In this document: positions 54,236-63,493 of the stretch, in pieces | How positions within the stretch are numbered: position 1 is the stretch's first letter | Layout: each line of letters begins with the position of its first letter | Assembly (NCBI RefSeq): GCF_946480305.1 | Contig: NZ_CAMLJQ010000004.1 | Coordinates: 185,398 to 249,397, forward strand | Source: an uncultured Caldimonas sp. | GTDB lineage: Bacteria; Pseudomonadota; Gammaproteobacteria; Burkholderiales; Burkholderiaceae | Direction of reading: 5' to 3' | Length of the DNA stretch: 64,000 nucleotides | Position numbers and translations under genes: made by a program | The notes under the pieces: generated by a model | Told to the model about the DNA's origin: nothing | What the model saw: only the letters and a program-made list of their open reading frames with translations | The model's database searches: none

Positions 54236-55651
54236 ATGAGGAACATATTGCTGGGCAAGGCGAGCGCCGTCCTTGCCATCGTGCTGCTGTTGCTGCTCGG
54301 GCTGGGCTACATCGACGACCTGGTCGACGAGCGGCACCAGCGCCAGCAGGAAGCGCAATGGAGCGTAGAGCAGGGCCAGGCCGGGCGGCAGACGCTGCTG
54401 GGGCCGGTGCTGCATGCCAGCTGCACCGAGGAATGGGACACGCTGGTCGGCGAGGGCGCCACCCGCAAGCAGGTGACGAGCAAGCGCGAGTTCATGCTCG
54501 CCGCTGTGCCGGCGGATCTCACGGTCACGGCCGACGCCGCGCTGGAGGCACGCTACCGCGGCCTCTTCAAGGTGAACAGCTACGCCGCCAAGACCCGGCT
54601 GCAGGCACGCTGGCCCAACCTGGCCGATCTGCAGACGCAACCCCAGCAGCCCGGCGGCCGCCTGCAATGCGGCGCACCCGTGCTGATGGTGGCGCTCAGC
54701 GACGCCCGCGGCATCCGCGTGGCGCAGGTGCAGGTCGACGGGCAGCGGCTCGACGTGAAGTCCGGCACCCGGCATGCCAGCTATGAGCGCGGCTTCCATG
54801 CGGTGCTGCCGGCCACCCAGGACGCGACCGCCCCGGTGACTGCCGAGGTCACGCTGGAAGTCATCGGCACTGCCGAGCTGTCGCTCGCACCGGTGGCCCA
54901 CACGACCCAGGTGGAACTGAAGTCCGACTGGCCGCACCCCTCGTTCGGTGGCCGCTTCCTGCCCGCCACGCGCGAGATCCGGCCCGATGGCTTTGCCGCC
55001 AGCTGGCGGCTGTCGTCGCTGGCGACCACCGCCGCGGCCGACTTCCTGCGGGGCCTGCCGCTGTGCGCGTCCTCGGCCACCGCATCGTTCGAGAGCGCCG
55101 CCCGCAGCGGCGACAACGGCACCGGCTGCATCGAAGCCTTCGGCGTGTCGTTCTTCGACCCGGTCAACCCTTACGTGCTGGGTGACCGCGCCACCAAGTA
55201 CGGCGTGCTGTTCATCGTGCTCACCTTCGTCGCCGTGGCGATGGTGGAGCTGCTGAAGCGCCGCCGCGTGCACCCGGTGCAGTACCTGCTGGTGGGTTGC
55301 GCGCTCGTGCTGTTCTTCCTGATGCTGGTGAGCCTATCGGAGCACCTGCCGTTCGGCGTGGCATATGCCGGCGCGAGTGCGGCCTGTGCGCTGCTGCTGG
55401 CCTACTACGCCAGCCACATGCTCGGCGGCTGGGGCGCGGGCCTCGGCTTCGGCGCGGGGGTCGGCACGCTGTATGGCGCCTTGTATCTTCTGCTGCAGAT
55501 GGAACAGACCGCGCTCGTGATGGGCTCGCTGCTGCTGTTCGCGGTGCTGGCGCTGATCATGATCGTGACCCGTCGCCTGGACTGGTACGGTCTCTCGACC
55601 AGCATGGCGCGCCCGGCCGCGCCGGCGGGCGGCGCCAAACAAGTCACGTGA
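54236..55651 (+). CDS. creD: CreD-like inner membrane protein
   Basis: A 471-residue membrane protein from ATG 54236. TM1 at about 6-24 is followed by a large periplasmic part of ~290 residues with CreD blocks (GRQTLLGPVLHA, RYRGLFKVNSYAAKTRLQA, FGVSFFDPVNPY). About five hydrophobic segments follow (FIVLTFVAVAMVELL, YLLVGCALVLFFLMLVS, and more). CreD is the membrane target of the CreBC two-component system in gammaproteobacteria, linked to envelope and beta-lactam responses. No creBC genes are in the window. Confidence 0.88.
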   Translation: MRNILLGKASAVLAIVLLLLLGLGYIDDLVDERHQRQQEAQWSVEQGQAGRQTLLGPVLHASCTEEWDTLVGEGATRKQVTSKREFMLAAVPADLTVTADAALEARYRGLFKVNSYAAKTRLQARWPNLADLQTQPQQPGGRLQCGAPVLMVALSDARGIRVAQVQVDGQRLDVKSGTRHASYERGFHAVLPATQDATAPVTAEVTLEVIGTAELSLAPVAHTTQVELKSDWPHPSFGGRFLPATREIRPDGFAASWRLSSLATTAAADFLRGLPLCASSATASFESAARSGDNGTGCIEAFGVSFFDPVNPYVLGDRATKYGVLFIVLTFVAVAMVELLKRRRVHPVQYLLVGCALVLFFLMLVSLSEHLPFGVAYAGASAACALLLAYYASHMLGGWGAGLGFGAGVGTLYGALYLLLQMEQTALVMGSLLLFAVLALIMIVTRRLDWYGLSTSMARPAAPAGGAKQVT

Positions 55652-55814
55652 CCCGCGGCTGGAACGTCCGTCTGGCACCACCCGCTTGCTGTTGTTGCAT
55701 TCAGTAACTGTTACAACCCATGCCCTTGCACCATGCTGCGCACATTGCGTGCCGCCGTTTGGCGGCGAGGGTTCGCGGCAAATGGCCGCACGGGTCGGAA
55801 CAGGACAACAGCAA

Positions 55815-58160
55815 ATGGCACGTTGGGAATTGCGTGGAGCCGCGCTGGCTCTGGTGCTGGGCTTGGCCGCGTGCGGCGGCGGGGGTGGTGGCGGTGACGG
55901 CGGTGCGCAGGCGCCGCAGGAGCAGCCCACGCAACCGCAGCAGCCGGAACCCCCCGCCGACACCTCGGCGCCCAGCACGCCGGGCGCCCTCACAGCCACC
56001 GCGAATTCGGGCACACAGGTTGCTCTTTCGTGGTCCGCCAGCACCGACAACGTGGGTGTCTCCGGCTACGAAGTGAGCCGTTGCGCCGGCAGCGGGTGCA
56101 CGCCCGCCACCGTGGTCGGCAACCCGGGCACGCCAGGGCACACCGACAACGGTCTCACCGCCAGCACCAGCTACACCTACCGCGTGAGGGCGCGCGACGC
56201 CGCCGGCAACCTCTCGGCGGCCGTCACCGCGTCGGTCACCACGCCGGCTCCGACGCCCGACACGACCGCGCCGTCGAGCCCGACCAACGTCAGCGCCACC
56301 GCCATCTCTTCCAGCCAGGTCACGCTGAGCTGGACGGCGGCCAGCGACAACGTCGGCGTGAGCGGCTACCGCGTGGAGCGCTGCCAGGGCAGCGGCTGCA
56401 GCAGCTACTCCCAGGTGGGCACGCCCTCGGGCACCAGCTACAGCGACACCGGCCTCTCGGCCAGCACCAGCTATTCGTACCGCGTGTTCGCGCGCGATGC
56501 GGCCGGCAACGCCAGCACCGCCTCGTCGGTTGCCAGCGCCACCACACCCGCCGCCAGCACGGGCGGCCCCAACGCCACGGTCGCCGGCGCAGTGAGCACG
56601 CCCTACCCCACCTTGCAGAACCTGACGGTCGAATGGGCCATCAGCGGCGACGACAACCACAACGGCGTGGTCTCGGTGCGCTACCGCCCGCAAGGCACCA
56701 GCACCTGGCGCCAGGGCATGCCGCTGCGCCGCGTGCCAGCAGGCAGCAACGCCGGCTTCTCGTGGGCCAACCGGCACTCGGGCAGCGTGTTCGACCTGAG
56801 CCCCGCCACGACCTACGAGATCGAGCTGACGCTCGACGACCCCGATGGCGGCTCCACCACGCGGACGGTCACCGCCACCACCCGCGCCGTGCCTGGCCCG
56901 GCCACCGGTGGCACGGTGAAGGCGGTGACGCCGAGCAACTTCGCCAGCGTGGCGGGCTCGGCCAACCCCGGCGACATCCTCGAGCTTGCCGCCGGCACCT
57001 ACAGCGGCTTCAGCTTCGACCGCAGCGGCACCGCGTCGCAGCCGATCGTGATCCGCTCCTCGGCCGGTGCGGTGATCAGCGGCAACGTCGACATCATCGG
57101 CCAGTCGCACGTGCAGCTCCACGGCCTCACGGTGAACGGGCGCATCCGCTTCAACAACGCCGACCACATCGCGATCACGCGCTGCATCGTCAACACCTCG
57201 GGCGACGGCATCGTCACCTTCATCGGCTCCGAGAACGCCTACATCGCCGACAACGTGCTCACGGGCGCCACCACCTGGGCCGAAAGCTCACTGGGCGTCA
57301 GCGGCAACAACGTCGGCGAGGGCATCCTCGTCACCGGGCCGGGGCACGTGATCATGAACAACCGCGTGCGCGGCTTCCGTGACGGCATTTCCTTCCTCGA
57401 ACAGAGCGAAGCGGTGGCGCAGTACAGCATCGACGTGCTGAACAACGACATCACCAACGCCGCCGACGACGGCATCGAAGCCGACTACTGCTTCCACAAC
57501 TGCCGCGTGATGCGCAACCGCATCACCAACGCCTTCCAGGGCATCTCGTCGCAACCCAGCCTGGGCGGGCCCACCTACTACGTGCGCAACGCGATCTACA
57601 ACGCCGTGCTCAGCGCCTTCAAGCTGAACAACACCAGCATCGGCGACGTGCTGTTGCACAACACCGTGGTCAAGAACGGCGACGGCTTCGGCGTGTATGC
57701 CGGCGTGCCGGTGCGGTGGCTCCATGCGCGCAACAACCTGTTCATCGGCGGCCCCGGCGGCACCTACAACGGCTACAGCAGCGGCAGTGGCCGCGTGGTG
57801 TCGCTCGACACGCTGGAAGTCGCCACCTCGTCGCTCGACCACGACGGCTACGGTTCGTCGAACGGCAGCTTCAACGGGCGCATCGGCAGCACCAACTTCA
57901 CGAGCCTCGCCCAGATGCGCAGCAGCACCACCGAGAAGAACGGCGTGCAACTGGGCCTGGACGTGTTCAACGCCAGCGTGGCCTACCCGTCGGCACCGAT
58001 GACGGTGTTCAGCCACCCCGACCTGCGCATCAAGGCCGGCTCGCTGGCCGAGAACGCCGGCGCGGTGATCCCGAACATCAACGACGGCTACAGCGGCGCC
58101 GCGCCCGACCTCGGCGCCTACGAAGCCGGCGCCTCGCTGCCGGTGTACGGCCCGCGCTGA
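55815..58160 (+). CDS. Lipoprotein with three Fn3-type domains and a right-handed beta-helix
   Basis: A 781-residue lipoprotein. ATG 55815 gives a signal peptide ending in LAAC (lipobox), then a Gly and Pro/Gln linker. Two near-identical Fn3 domains follow (each with NVGVSGY, STSYxYRVxARDAAGN), then a third Fn3-like part (VEWAISGDDNHNGVVS, DLSPATTYEIELTLDD). The rest (about 385-770) is a right-handed parallel beta-helix with repeated N/G turns (HVQLHGLTVNG, HIAITRCIVN, AYIADNVLTG), as in pectate lyase or polysaccharide lyase folds. It may bind or cut polysaccharide at the cell surface; the substrate is unknown. Confidence 0.9.
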   Translation: MARWELRGAALALVLGLAACGGGGGGGDGGAQAPQEQPTQPQQPEPPADTSAPSTPGALTATANSGTQVALSWSASTDNVGVSGYEVSRCAGSGCTPATVVGNPGTPGHTDNGLTASTSYTYRVRARDAAGNLSAAVTASVTTPAPTPDTTAPSSPTNVSATAISSSQVTLSWTAASDNVGVSGYRVERCQGSGCSSYSQVGTPSGTSYSDTGLSASTSYSYRVFARDAAGNASTASSVASATTPAASTGGPNATVAGAVSTPYPTLQNLTVEWAISGDDNHNGVVSVRYRPQGTSTWRQGMPLRRVPAGSNAGFSWANRHSGSVFDLSPATTYEIELTLDDPDGGSTTRTVTATTRAVPGPATGGTVKAVTPSNFASVAGSANPGDILELAAGTYSGFSFDRSGTASQPIVIRSSAGAVISGNVDIIGQSHVQLHGLTVNGRIRFNNADHIAITRCIVNTSGDGIVTFIGSENAYIADNVLTGATTWAESSLGVSGNNVGEGILVTGPGHVIMNNRVRGFRDGISFLEQSEAVAQYSIDVLNNDITNAADDGIEADYCFHNCRVMRNRITNAFQGISSQPSLGGPTYYVRNAIYNAVLSAFKLNNTSIGDVLLHNTVVKNGDGFGVYAGVPVRWLHARNNLFIGGPGGTYNGYSSGSGRVVSLDTLEVATSSLDHDGYGSSNGSFNGRIGSTNFTSLAQMRSSTTEKNGVQLGLDVFNASVAYPSAPMTVFSHPDLRIKAGSLAENAGAVIPNINDGYSGAAPDLGAYEAGASLPVYGPR

Positions 58161-58251
58161 AACGCCCTGACGCGAACGCTGCATCCGCTTGCACGCGTGG
58201 GCGTGCAAGCGTGCAATGTGCGGGTTTCAACCACACCCGACGGGCACACCG

Positions 58252-58737
58252 ATGCAGCTCGAAGGCTCCTGCCACTGCCAGGCCGTGCGGTTCAGCGTCG
58301 AATCGCACGAGCCCTACCCCTTCATGCGCTGCTACTGCTCCATCTGCCGCAAAACGGCAGGCGGCGGCGGTTATGCGATCAATCTCGGCGCCGACTTCCG
58401 CACGCTGAAGGTGCGGGGCCAGCGCTTCCTCGGCGTGTACCGCGCGCGCATGAGCGACGACCCTGAGGCCGAGCCGAGCACCGGCCAGCGCCACTTCTGC
58501 AAGCGCTGCGGCAGCGCGCTGTGGCTGTACGACCCCACCTGGCCCGAACTCGTGCACCCGCACGCGAGCGCGATCGACACGCCGCTGCCAGCGCCGCCCG
58601 AGACCACGCACATGATGCTGGGCTCCAAGGCCGGCTGGGTGGAGGTGGTGCAGCACGTCGGCGACCGCTGCTTCGACGGCTACCCCGACGAATCGCTCGC
58701 CGAATGGCACGAGCGCCACGGTCTGCACGGACGGTAG
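58252..58737 (+). CDS. GFA (glutathione-dependent formaldehyde-activating)-family protein
   Basis: A 161-residue zinc protein from ATG 58252. The Mss4-like zinc fold shows GSCHCQAV near the start, RCYCSICRK at about 30, and FCKRCGSALW at about 84. These Cys bind one or two zinc ions. GFA members are named for the glutathione-formaldehyde spontaneous step, but most have unknown substrates. It stands alone between the beta-helix lipoprotein and an SDR gene. Confidence 0.92.
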   Translation: MQLEGSCHCQAVRFSVESHEPYPFMRCYCSICRKTAGGGGYAINLGADFRTLKVRGQRFLGVYRARMSDDPEAEPSTGQRHFCKRCGSALWLYDPTWPELVHPHASAIDTPLPAPPETTHMMLGSKAGWVEVVQHVGDRCFDGYPDESLAEWHERHGLHGR

Positions 58738-58865
58738 TTTTTTCTGGCCGCTGCAACTCTTGCAGCGCGCCCCGCGAACGGCATGCGTGATGTGGCGGCC
58801 GGCAGCGCCGCCGCCCTCTGGCACGGAATGCGCTACCACCTTGGGTTGCGAACCGAGGAACCAGC

Positions 58866-59660
58866 ATGAAGATCGACCTCAAAGGCAAGACCGCCGTGGT
58901 CACCGGCGCCACCCACGGCATCGGGCGGGCAGTCGCCAAGAGCCTGCTCGAAGCGGGCGCGAGCGTGGTGATCAACGCCCGCTCGCGCGATGAAGTGCAT
59001 GCCGCCGTCGACACCCTGCGCCGCACCGCGCTCAGCGTCGAGATCCGCGGCGTGGCCGCCGACCTGGGCACGCCCGACGGCTGCGCAGCGCTCGTCAAGG
59101 CCGCCCCGGACACCGACATCCTCGTCAACAACGTCGGCATCTACCAACCGCGCGATTTTTTCGACACGAGCGATGACGACTGGCAGCTGCTGTTCGACGT
59201 CAACGTGATGTCGGGCGTGCGGCTCGCGCGCCACTACCTGCGCGGCATGTTGCAGCGCAACTGGGGGCGCGTGGTGTTCGTGTCTTCCGAATCCGGCCTC
59301 AACATCCCGGAGGAGATGGTGCATTACGGCTTCTCGAAGACGGCCCAGCTCGCCGTCTCGCGAGGGCTGGCGAAGCTGACGCGCGGCACGCACGTCACGG
59401 TGAACGCCGTGCTGCCCGGCCCCACCCGCACCGAGGGCGTGGAGCGCATGCTGGAGGCGATGGCGCGCGAGCAGAACCGTACGGTCGACGAGGTGGCGGC
59501 CGCCTTCGTGCGCGAGCACCGGCCCAGTTCGATCATCCAGCGGCTCGCATCGCCCGAGGAGGTGGCGCACATGATCGTGTACGCATGCTCGCCGCAGGCG
59601 TCGGCCACCAACGGCGCGGCCTTGCGCGTCGAGGGCGGCATCGTCGATTCGATCGGGTGA
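58866..59660 (+). CDS. Short-chain dehydrogenase/reductase (SDR)
   Basis: A 264-residue enzyme with GAGG before ATG 58866. The cofactor loop is VVTGATHGIGRAVAKSL; NNVGIYQPRDF is near 90. The catalytic Ser and the Tyr-Lys pair are in VFVSSESGLN and HYGFSK. The C-terminus is GAALRVEGGIVDSIG. It is a classical SDR of unknown substrate. A BOF-domain protein gene follows by 47 bases. Confidence 0.93.
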   Translation: MKIDLKGKTAVVTGATHGIGRAVAKSLLEAGASVVINARSRDEVHAAVDTLRRTALSVEIRGVAADLGTPDGCAALVKAAPDTDILVNNVGIYQPRDFFDTSDDDWQLLFDVNVMSGVRLARHYLRGMLQRNWGRVVFVSSESGLNIPEEMVHYGFSKTAQLAVSRGLAKLTRGTHVTVNAVLPGPTRTEGVERMLEAMAREQNRTVDEVAAAFVREHRPSSIIQRLASPEEVAHMIVYACSPQASATNGAALRVEGGIVDSIG

Positions 59661-59707
59661 AGGCAGGCCCTAGCGTGCTGCCCCTGCAACGCCGTAGAGG
59701 AAAGGAC

Positions 59708-60106
59708 ATGACCATGACCACACATGCAGGCCGTACGGTGCTCGGGCTGATCCTGGCGACGGCGTCGCTCGTCGCGCTCGCGCAAGGGCCGGCGCTCGAC
59801 GACACGCCACCCCCGCCGCCGCAGACCAGCGTCTCCGAGATCCGCTCCGACCCGACCCTGGGCCGCGAGATCCGGCTGCGCGGGCAGCTCGTGCGGCAGA
59901 TGGGCGACGGCGTGCACCTGCTGACCGACCACTCCGGCAGCATCCCGGTCGATGTGAACCACACCGCCCTCAAGGTCGATCGCAGCGTGCAGGAACCCGC
60001 CGAAGTGGAGATCGTTGGCGAACTGGTGGGCCCCACCGACGCGCCCCCCACCGTGCGGGCGCGCAGCGTGACCGTGGTGGCACCGGAGCCGCCGGCCGCC
60101 GAGTGA
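59708..60106 (+). CDS. Exported OB-fold (BOF/YgiW-like) stress protein
   Basis: A 132-residue protein from ATG 59708 with AAAGGA upstream (a second ATG at 59714 is possible). The signal peptide ends near LVALAQG. A Pro-rich stretch is followed by an OB-fold region TLGREIRLRGQLVRQMGDGVHLLTDH and ALKVDRSVQEPAEVEIVGELV, which fits the NirD/YgiW/YdeI bacterial OB-fold family. Members are periplasmic and linked to stress tolerance. The ligand is unknown. Confidence 0.8.
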   Translation: MTMTTHAGRTVLGLILATASLVALAQGPALDDTPPPPPQTSVSEIRSDPTLGREIRLRGQLVRQMGDGVHLLTDHSGSIPVDVNHTALKVDRSVQEPAEVEIVGELVGPTDAPPTVRARSVTVVAPEPPAAE

Positions 60107-60222
60107 TTCACATGTGAGAGACTCTCGCCGGGAGGCAACCCGTCATCAGGCCTGCCCGGCAGAACACAGCGCCACAAGCACACCCAAGGCGCGGCCGGTG
60201 CGCGAGCCGAGGAGAGCGTACC

Positions 60223-61902
60223 GTGGCCCAGACGCCCCAGCCTGAGTCGCCCACCTTCGACTACATCATCGTGGGCGCCGGCACCGCCGGCTGCCTGCTC
60301 GCCAACCGGCTGAGCCGCGACCCGAACCGGCGCGTGCTGCTGCTGGAGGCGGGCCGCAAGGACGACTACCACTGGATCCACATCCCGGTGGGTTACCTGT
60401 ATTGCATCGGCAACCCCCGCACCGACTGGCTCTTTCACACCGAAGAAGACCCCGGGCTCAACGGCCGCAAGCTGCGCTACCCGCGCGGCAAGGTGCTGGG
60501 CGGCTGCTCCAGCATCAACGGCATGATCTACATGCGCGGCCAGCAGCGCGACTACGACCACTGGGCCGAGCTGACGGGCGACGAGAGCTGGCGCTGGGAA
60601 CGCTGCCTGCGCTACTTCAGGCAGCACGAGAACCACTGGCGGCTGGACCCCGAGCACGCGGCACACGCCAGCGACGCCTTCAAGACGCTGCACGGCCACG
60701 GCGGCGAATGGCGCGTGGAGAAGCAGCGCCTGCGCTGGGAGGTGCTGGACGCCTTTGCGCGCGCTGCCCAGGAGGCCGGCATCCCTGCCACCGACGACTT
60801 CAACCAGGGCACCAACGAAGGCGTGGGCTATTTCGAGGTGAACCAGCGCGCCGGCTGGCGCTGGAACACCGCCAAGGCATTTCTGCGACCGGCCATGCGC
60901 GAGCGCAGCAACCTGACGATGTGGACCGGCGCGCACGTCGCGAAGCTCATCACCGAAGGGGCCGACGACGGCAGTGCGCGCGTGACCGGCTGCCAGGTCG
61001 TTACGCCGCACGGCGTGCAAACCGTGCGAGCCGCGCGTGAGGTGATCCTTGCCGCCGGGGCGATCGGCTCGCCGCAGATCCTGCAGCTGTCGGGCATCGG
61101 CCCCGCAGCCTGGCTGCACGAGCACGGCGTGGAGGTGGTGCGCGAGCTGCCCGGCGTGGGCGGCAACCTGCAGGACCACCTGCAGATCCGCGCCGTCTAC
61201 TCCGTGGACGGCGTGAAGACGCTCAACACGCTGGCCGCGAACTGGTGGGGCAAGGCCCTGATCGGCCTCGAGTACGCGTGGCGGCGCAGCGGCCCGATGA
61301 GCATGGCGCCGTCGCAGCTCGGCGCTTTCACGCGGTCGTCGGCCGAACACGAGTGGCCCAACATCGAATACCACGTGCAGCCGCTCTCGCTCGATGCGTT
61401 CGGCGAGCCGCTGCACCCGTTCAACGCCTTCACCGCGAGCGTGTGCAACCTCAACCCCACCAGCCGCGGCTTCGTGCGCATCCGCTCGCCGCGGCTGGAG
61501 GACGCGCCCCGCATCATGGCCAACTACCTGTCGACCGCCGAAGACCGCAAGGTGGCCGCGGACTCGCTGCGCGTGACACGCCGCATCGTCGCCCAACCCG
61601 CACTGCAGAAGTACCGCCCGCAGGAAGTGAAGCCCGGCGTGCAATACCAGAGCGACGACGAGCTCGCCAAGCTGGCCGGCGACATCGCCACCACCATCTT
61701 CCACCCCGTGGGCACCTGCAAGATGGGCCGCGCCGACGATGCCAGCGCCGTGGTCGATGCCAGGCTGAGGGTGCACGGCGTGAGCGGCCTGCGCGTGGTG
61801 GACGCGAGCGTGATGCCGACCATCACGAGCGGCAATACGAACTCACCGACGCTGATGATCGCGGAGCGGGCGGCCGAGTGGATCGTGCGGGAGCATGGGT
61901 AA
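60223..61902 (+). CDS. GMC-family FAD oxidoreductase (choline dehydrogenase-like)
   Basis: A 559-residue enzyme with GTG start at 60223, preceded by GAGGAGAG at 60209-60216. The FAD site is DYIIVGAGTAGCLLANRL near residue 10. GMC signature 1 is GKVLGGCSSINGMIYMRG and signature 2 is GAIGSPQILQLSGIGP. The catalytic His block HPVGTCKMG is near residue 500, followed by SGNTNSPTLMIAERAA. It oxidises an alcohol or choline-type substrate and passes electrons to a membrane acceptor or O2. The real substrate is unknown. Confidence 0.94.
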   Translation: MAQTPQPESPTFDYIIVGAGTAGCLLANRLSRDPNRRVLLLEAGRKDDYHWIHIPVGYLYCIGNPRTDWLFHTEEDPGLNGRKLRYPRGKVLGGCSSINGMIYMRGQQRDYDHWAELTGDESWRWERCLRYFRQHENHWRLDPEHAAHASDAFKTLHGHGGEWRVEKQRLRWEVLDAFARAAQEAGIPATDDFNQGTNEGVGYFEVNQRAGWRWNTAKAFLRPAMRERSNLTMWTGAHVAKLITEGADDGSARVTGCQVVTPHGVQTVRAAREVILAAGAIGSPQILQLSGIGPAAWLHEHGVEVVRELPGVGGNLQDHLQIRAVYSVDGVKTLNTLAANWWGKALIGLEYAWRRSGPMSMAPSQLGAFTRSSAEHEWPNIEYHVQPLSLDAFGEPLHPFNAFTASVCNLNPTSRGFVRIRSPRLEDAPRIMANYLSTAEDRKVAADSLRVTRRIVAQPALQKYRPQEVKPGVQYQSDDELAKLAGDIATTIFHPVGTCKMGRADDASAVVDARLRVHGVSGLRVVDASVMPTITSGNTNSPTLMIAERAAEWIVREHG

Positions 61903-61922
61903 AGGGCGCGCCAGCCGGCCGA

Positions 61923-62927
61923 TCAAAGCGCATCGAGCGGGCTGCGCACGCCACGCCCTCCCTTGTTGAGCACGTGCGTGTAGATCATGGTTGTCGCCAC
62001 ATCGGCGTGGCCCAGCAGTTCCTGCACGGTGCGGATGTCATAGCCGGCCTGCAGCAGGTGCGTGGCGAAGCTGTGGCGCAACACGTGGGGCGAGCATGGC
62101 TTGACGATGCCCGCGCGGCGCGCCGCGCCGGAGACGGCCCGCTGCACCGAATGCTCGTGCAGGTGGTGACGCCGCTCCTTGCCTGAACGGGGATCGACCG
62201 AGCGCTGCGGGCTCGGGAACACGTACTGCCAGCCCACCGATCTGGCCGCATGGCGAAACTTGACGTCCAGCGCATCGGGCAGGTGCACCTCGCCATACCC
62301 GGCGTCCAGGTCTTTGCGGTGCCACGCGCGTGCATGCTCGATCTGCTGCTGCAGCGGCTGCATGAGGTTTTCGGGCAATACCGTCACCCGGTCCTTGTTG
62401 CCCTTGCCCTCGCGGATGAGGATCTCGCGGCGCTCGAACTCCACGTCCTTGATGCGCAGGCGCAGACATTCGAGCAAGCGCATGCCCGTGCCGTACAGCA
62501 ACGCCGCCACGAGCCACATGGTGCCGTTCATCTGCAGCAACAGTTCGCGCGCTTCGCGTTGCGTCAGCACCACCGGTAGCCGGCGCGGCACCTTCGCCGC
62601 CACCACGTCGTTCAGCCAGGGTAGATCGAGCCCGAGCACTTGCCCATAGAGGAACAGCAATGCGGCCTTGGCCTGGTTCTGCGTGGACGCGGAGACGTGC
62701 CTTTCCACCGCGAGGTGGGTGAGAAACGCCGCGACCTCGGCAGCGCCCATGTCCCTTGGGTGCCGCTTGCCATGGAAGAGGATGAACCGGCGCGCCCAAT
62801 CGACATAGGCCGCCTCGGTGCGCAACGAGTAGTGCAGCACCCTCGTGCGGTGCCGGATCTGGTCGAGCAACCTGGGCGGCGGAGCTTCGGCGGTGCTGGG
62901 ATCAGCCTGCGCAAGGGGTGAGTCCAT
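61923..62927 (-). CDS. intI: Integron integrase (tyrosine recombinase)
   Basis: A 334-residue tyrosine recombinase. ATG 62927 opens [11 protein letters not shown]; an upstream in-frame start at 63011 is rejected since it lies in the attI region. The N-terminal SAM-like core-binding part has [19 protein letters not shown]. The catalytic core has Arg in [12 protein letters not shown], His-x-x-Arg in [14 protein letters not shown], and Tyr in ATTMIYTHV. The insert that is unique to integron integrases (about 205-255; [22 protein letters not shown]) is present. It recombines attI with attC sites of cassettes. It lies with its 5' end next to the cassettes, as usual for integrons. Confidence 0.95.
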   Translation of the reverse strand: MDSPLAQADPSTAEAPPPRLLDQIRHRTRVLHYSLRTEAAYVDWARRFILFHGKRHPRDMGAAEVAAFLTHLAVERHVSASTQNQAKAALLFLYGQVLGLDLPWLNDVVAAKVPRRLPVVLTQREARELLLQMNGTMWLVAALLYGTGMRLLECLRLRIKDVEFERREILIREGKGNKDRVTVLPENLMQPLQQQIEHARAWHRKDLDAGYGEVHLPDALDVKFRHAARSVGWQYVFPSPQRSVDPRSGKERRHHLHEHSVQRAVSGAARRAGIVKPCSPHVLRHSFATHLLQAGYDIRTVQELLGHADVATTMIYTHVLNKGGRGVRSPLDAL

Positions 62928-63072
62928 CCGTGAAATATTAGGCGGCCTAACGCATGGCGCGCATCCCGCCAAAGGGGGTGCAAGGCAGACTGAGCGCGGC
63001 TTCCCCTGCAAGAGGGGATGGATTTAGATCGCGAGGGTCGCTACGCTTGCGGTTATCTAATAAACGTTAGGC
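62928..63072. other. Integron attI region and leader
   Basis: This stretch between intI and the first cassette ends with the core site GTTAGGC (63066-63072), where cassette insertion occurs. A second GCCTAAC core-like element (62945-62951) is next to intI, inside TTAGGC-G-GCCTAA (62938-62950). The cassette promoter and integrase promoter should lie here; neither is clear. No LexA box was recognised. Confidence 0.75.
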
Positions 63073-63087
63073 CTGCATTCAGCGTTC

Positions 63088-63384
63088 ATGCGAACTGCTT
63101 GTCCATCAAAGAAGCGCGTGTTAAATGCAGCCGCTTCGACGTGTGGAGCGAAGCTCATCACCGAGGTAGGCACTGGGTCTCATGCGAAGGCTGAGGCGGG
63201 CCGTCCGTCCGCTGGCGGCCGGCGGACGGTGGAGGCGGTTCACCAGTGCCGCGCAGAGGTGTCGTCAGGCATCGGCGTGGAAGCAGTGCAGGCGCTGTAT
63301 TCCGTCGGGTCGGTTGTGGTCCATCGGTCGCGGTCACCCTCGGCTTGCCAATCAAAGGGCAGCGAGTGTCAAATGCACGCCTAA
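63088..63384 (+). CDS. First integron cassette ORF, hypothetical 98-residue protein
   Basis: A 98-residue frame that starts 15 bases after the attI core and stops at a TAA inside the GCCTAAC start of the attC site, an arrangement typical of cassette genes. The protein has no recognisable domain and several cysteines; it could be a chance frame. The cassette body is bounded by imperfect repeats at 63097-63129 and 63343-63377. A cassette-coded RNA or an open frame from another strand is an alternative. Confidence 0.4.
   Translation: MRTACPSKKRVLNAAASTCGAKLITEVGTGSHAKAEAGRPSAGGRRTVEAVHQCRAEVSSGIGVEAVQALYSVGSVVVHRSRSPSACQSKGSECQMHA
63097..63129. repeat. Imperfect direct repeat, copy 1 in cassette 1
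   Basis: About 33 bases (begins GCTTGTCCATCAAAG and ends TTAAATGCA) that resemble the copy at 63343-63377 (GCTTGCCAATCAAAG ... CAAATGCA). The pair flanks most of the first cassette. Confidence 0.55.
63343..63377. repeat. Imperfect direct repeat, copy 2 in cassette 1
   Basis: A 35-base copy of the repeat at 63097-63129, ending one base before the first attC core. It differs by several substitutions and two extra bases. Confidence 0.55.
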
Positions 63385-63487
63385 CCCTGCGGTCGAGCGG
63401 ACGTGCCAAATGGCGCGCTGTTGCTGGGCCTTTGGCAACGTGCCTTCGCTCATCGGTGTGGCACGCCGCTCACCACCAACGTTAAGC
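63379..63487. repeat. attC recombination site of cassette 1
   Basis: A 109-base site bounded by GCCTAAC (63379-63385) and GTTAAGC (63481-63487), which fit RYYYAAC and GTTRRRY. Inside, GAGCGG (63395-63400) plus CGTGCC (63402-63407) pair with GGCACG and CCGCTC (63460-63471), leaving an unpaired A at 63401. An extrahelical base like this is a hallmark of folded attC sites. Confidence 0.88.
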
Positions 63488-63493
63488 ACCTCA

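Noticed and set aside
62928..63066. LexA box controlling the integrase
   Set aside because: No CTGT-N8-ACAG pattern was found in the leader.
62945..63072. GCCTAAC and GTTAGGC 128 bases apart could be an attC
   Set aside because: The sequences inside the two cores do not pair as an attC stem; position next to intI fits attI instead.
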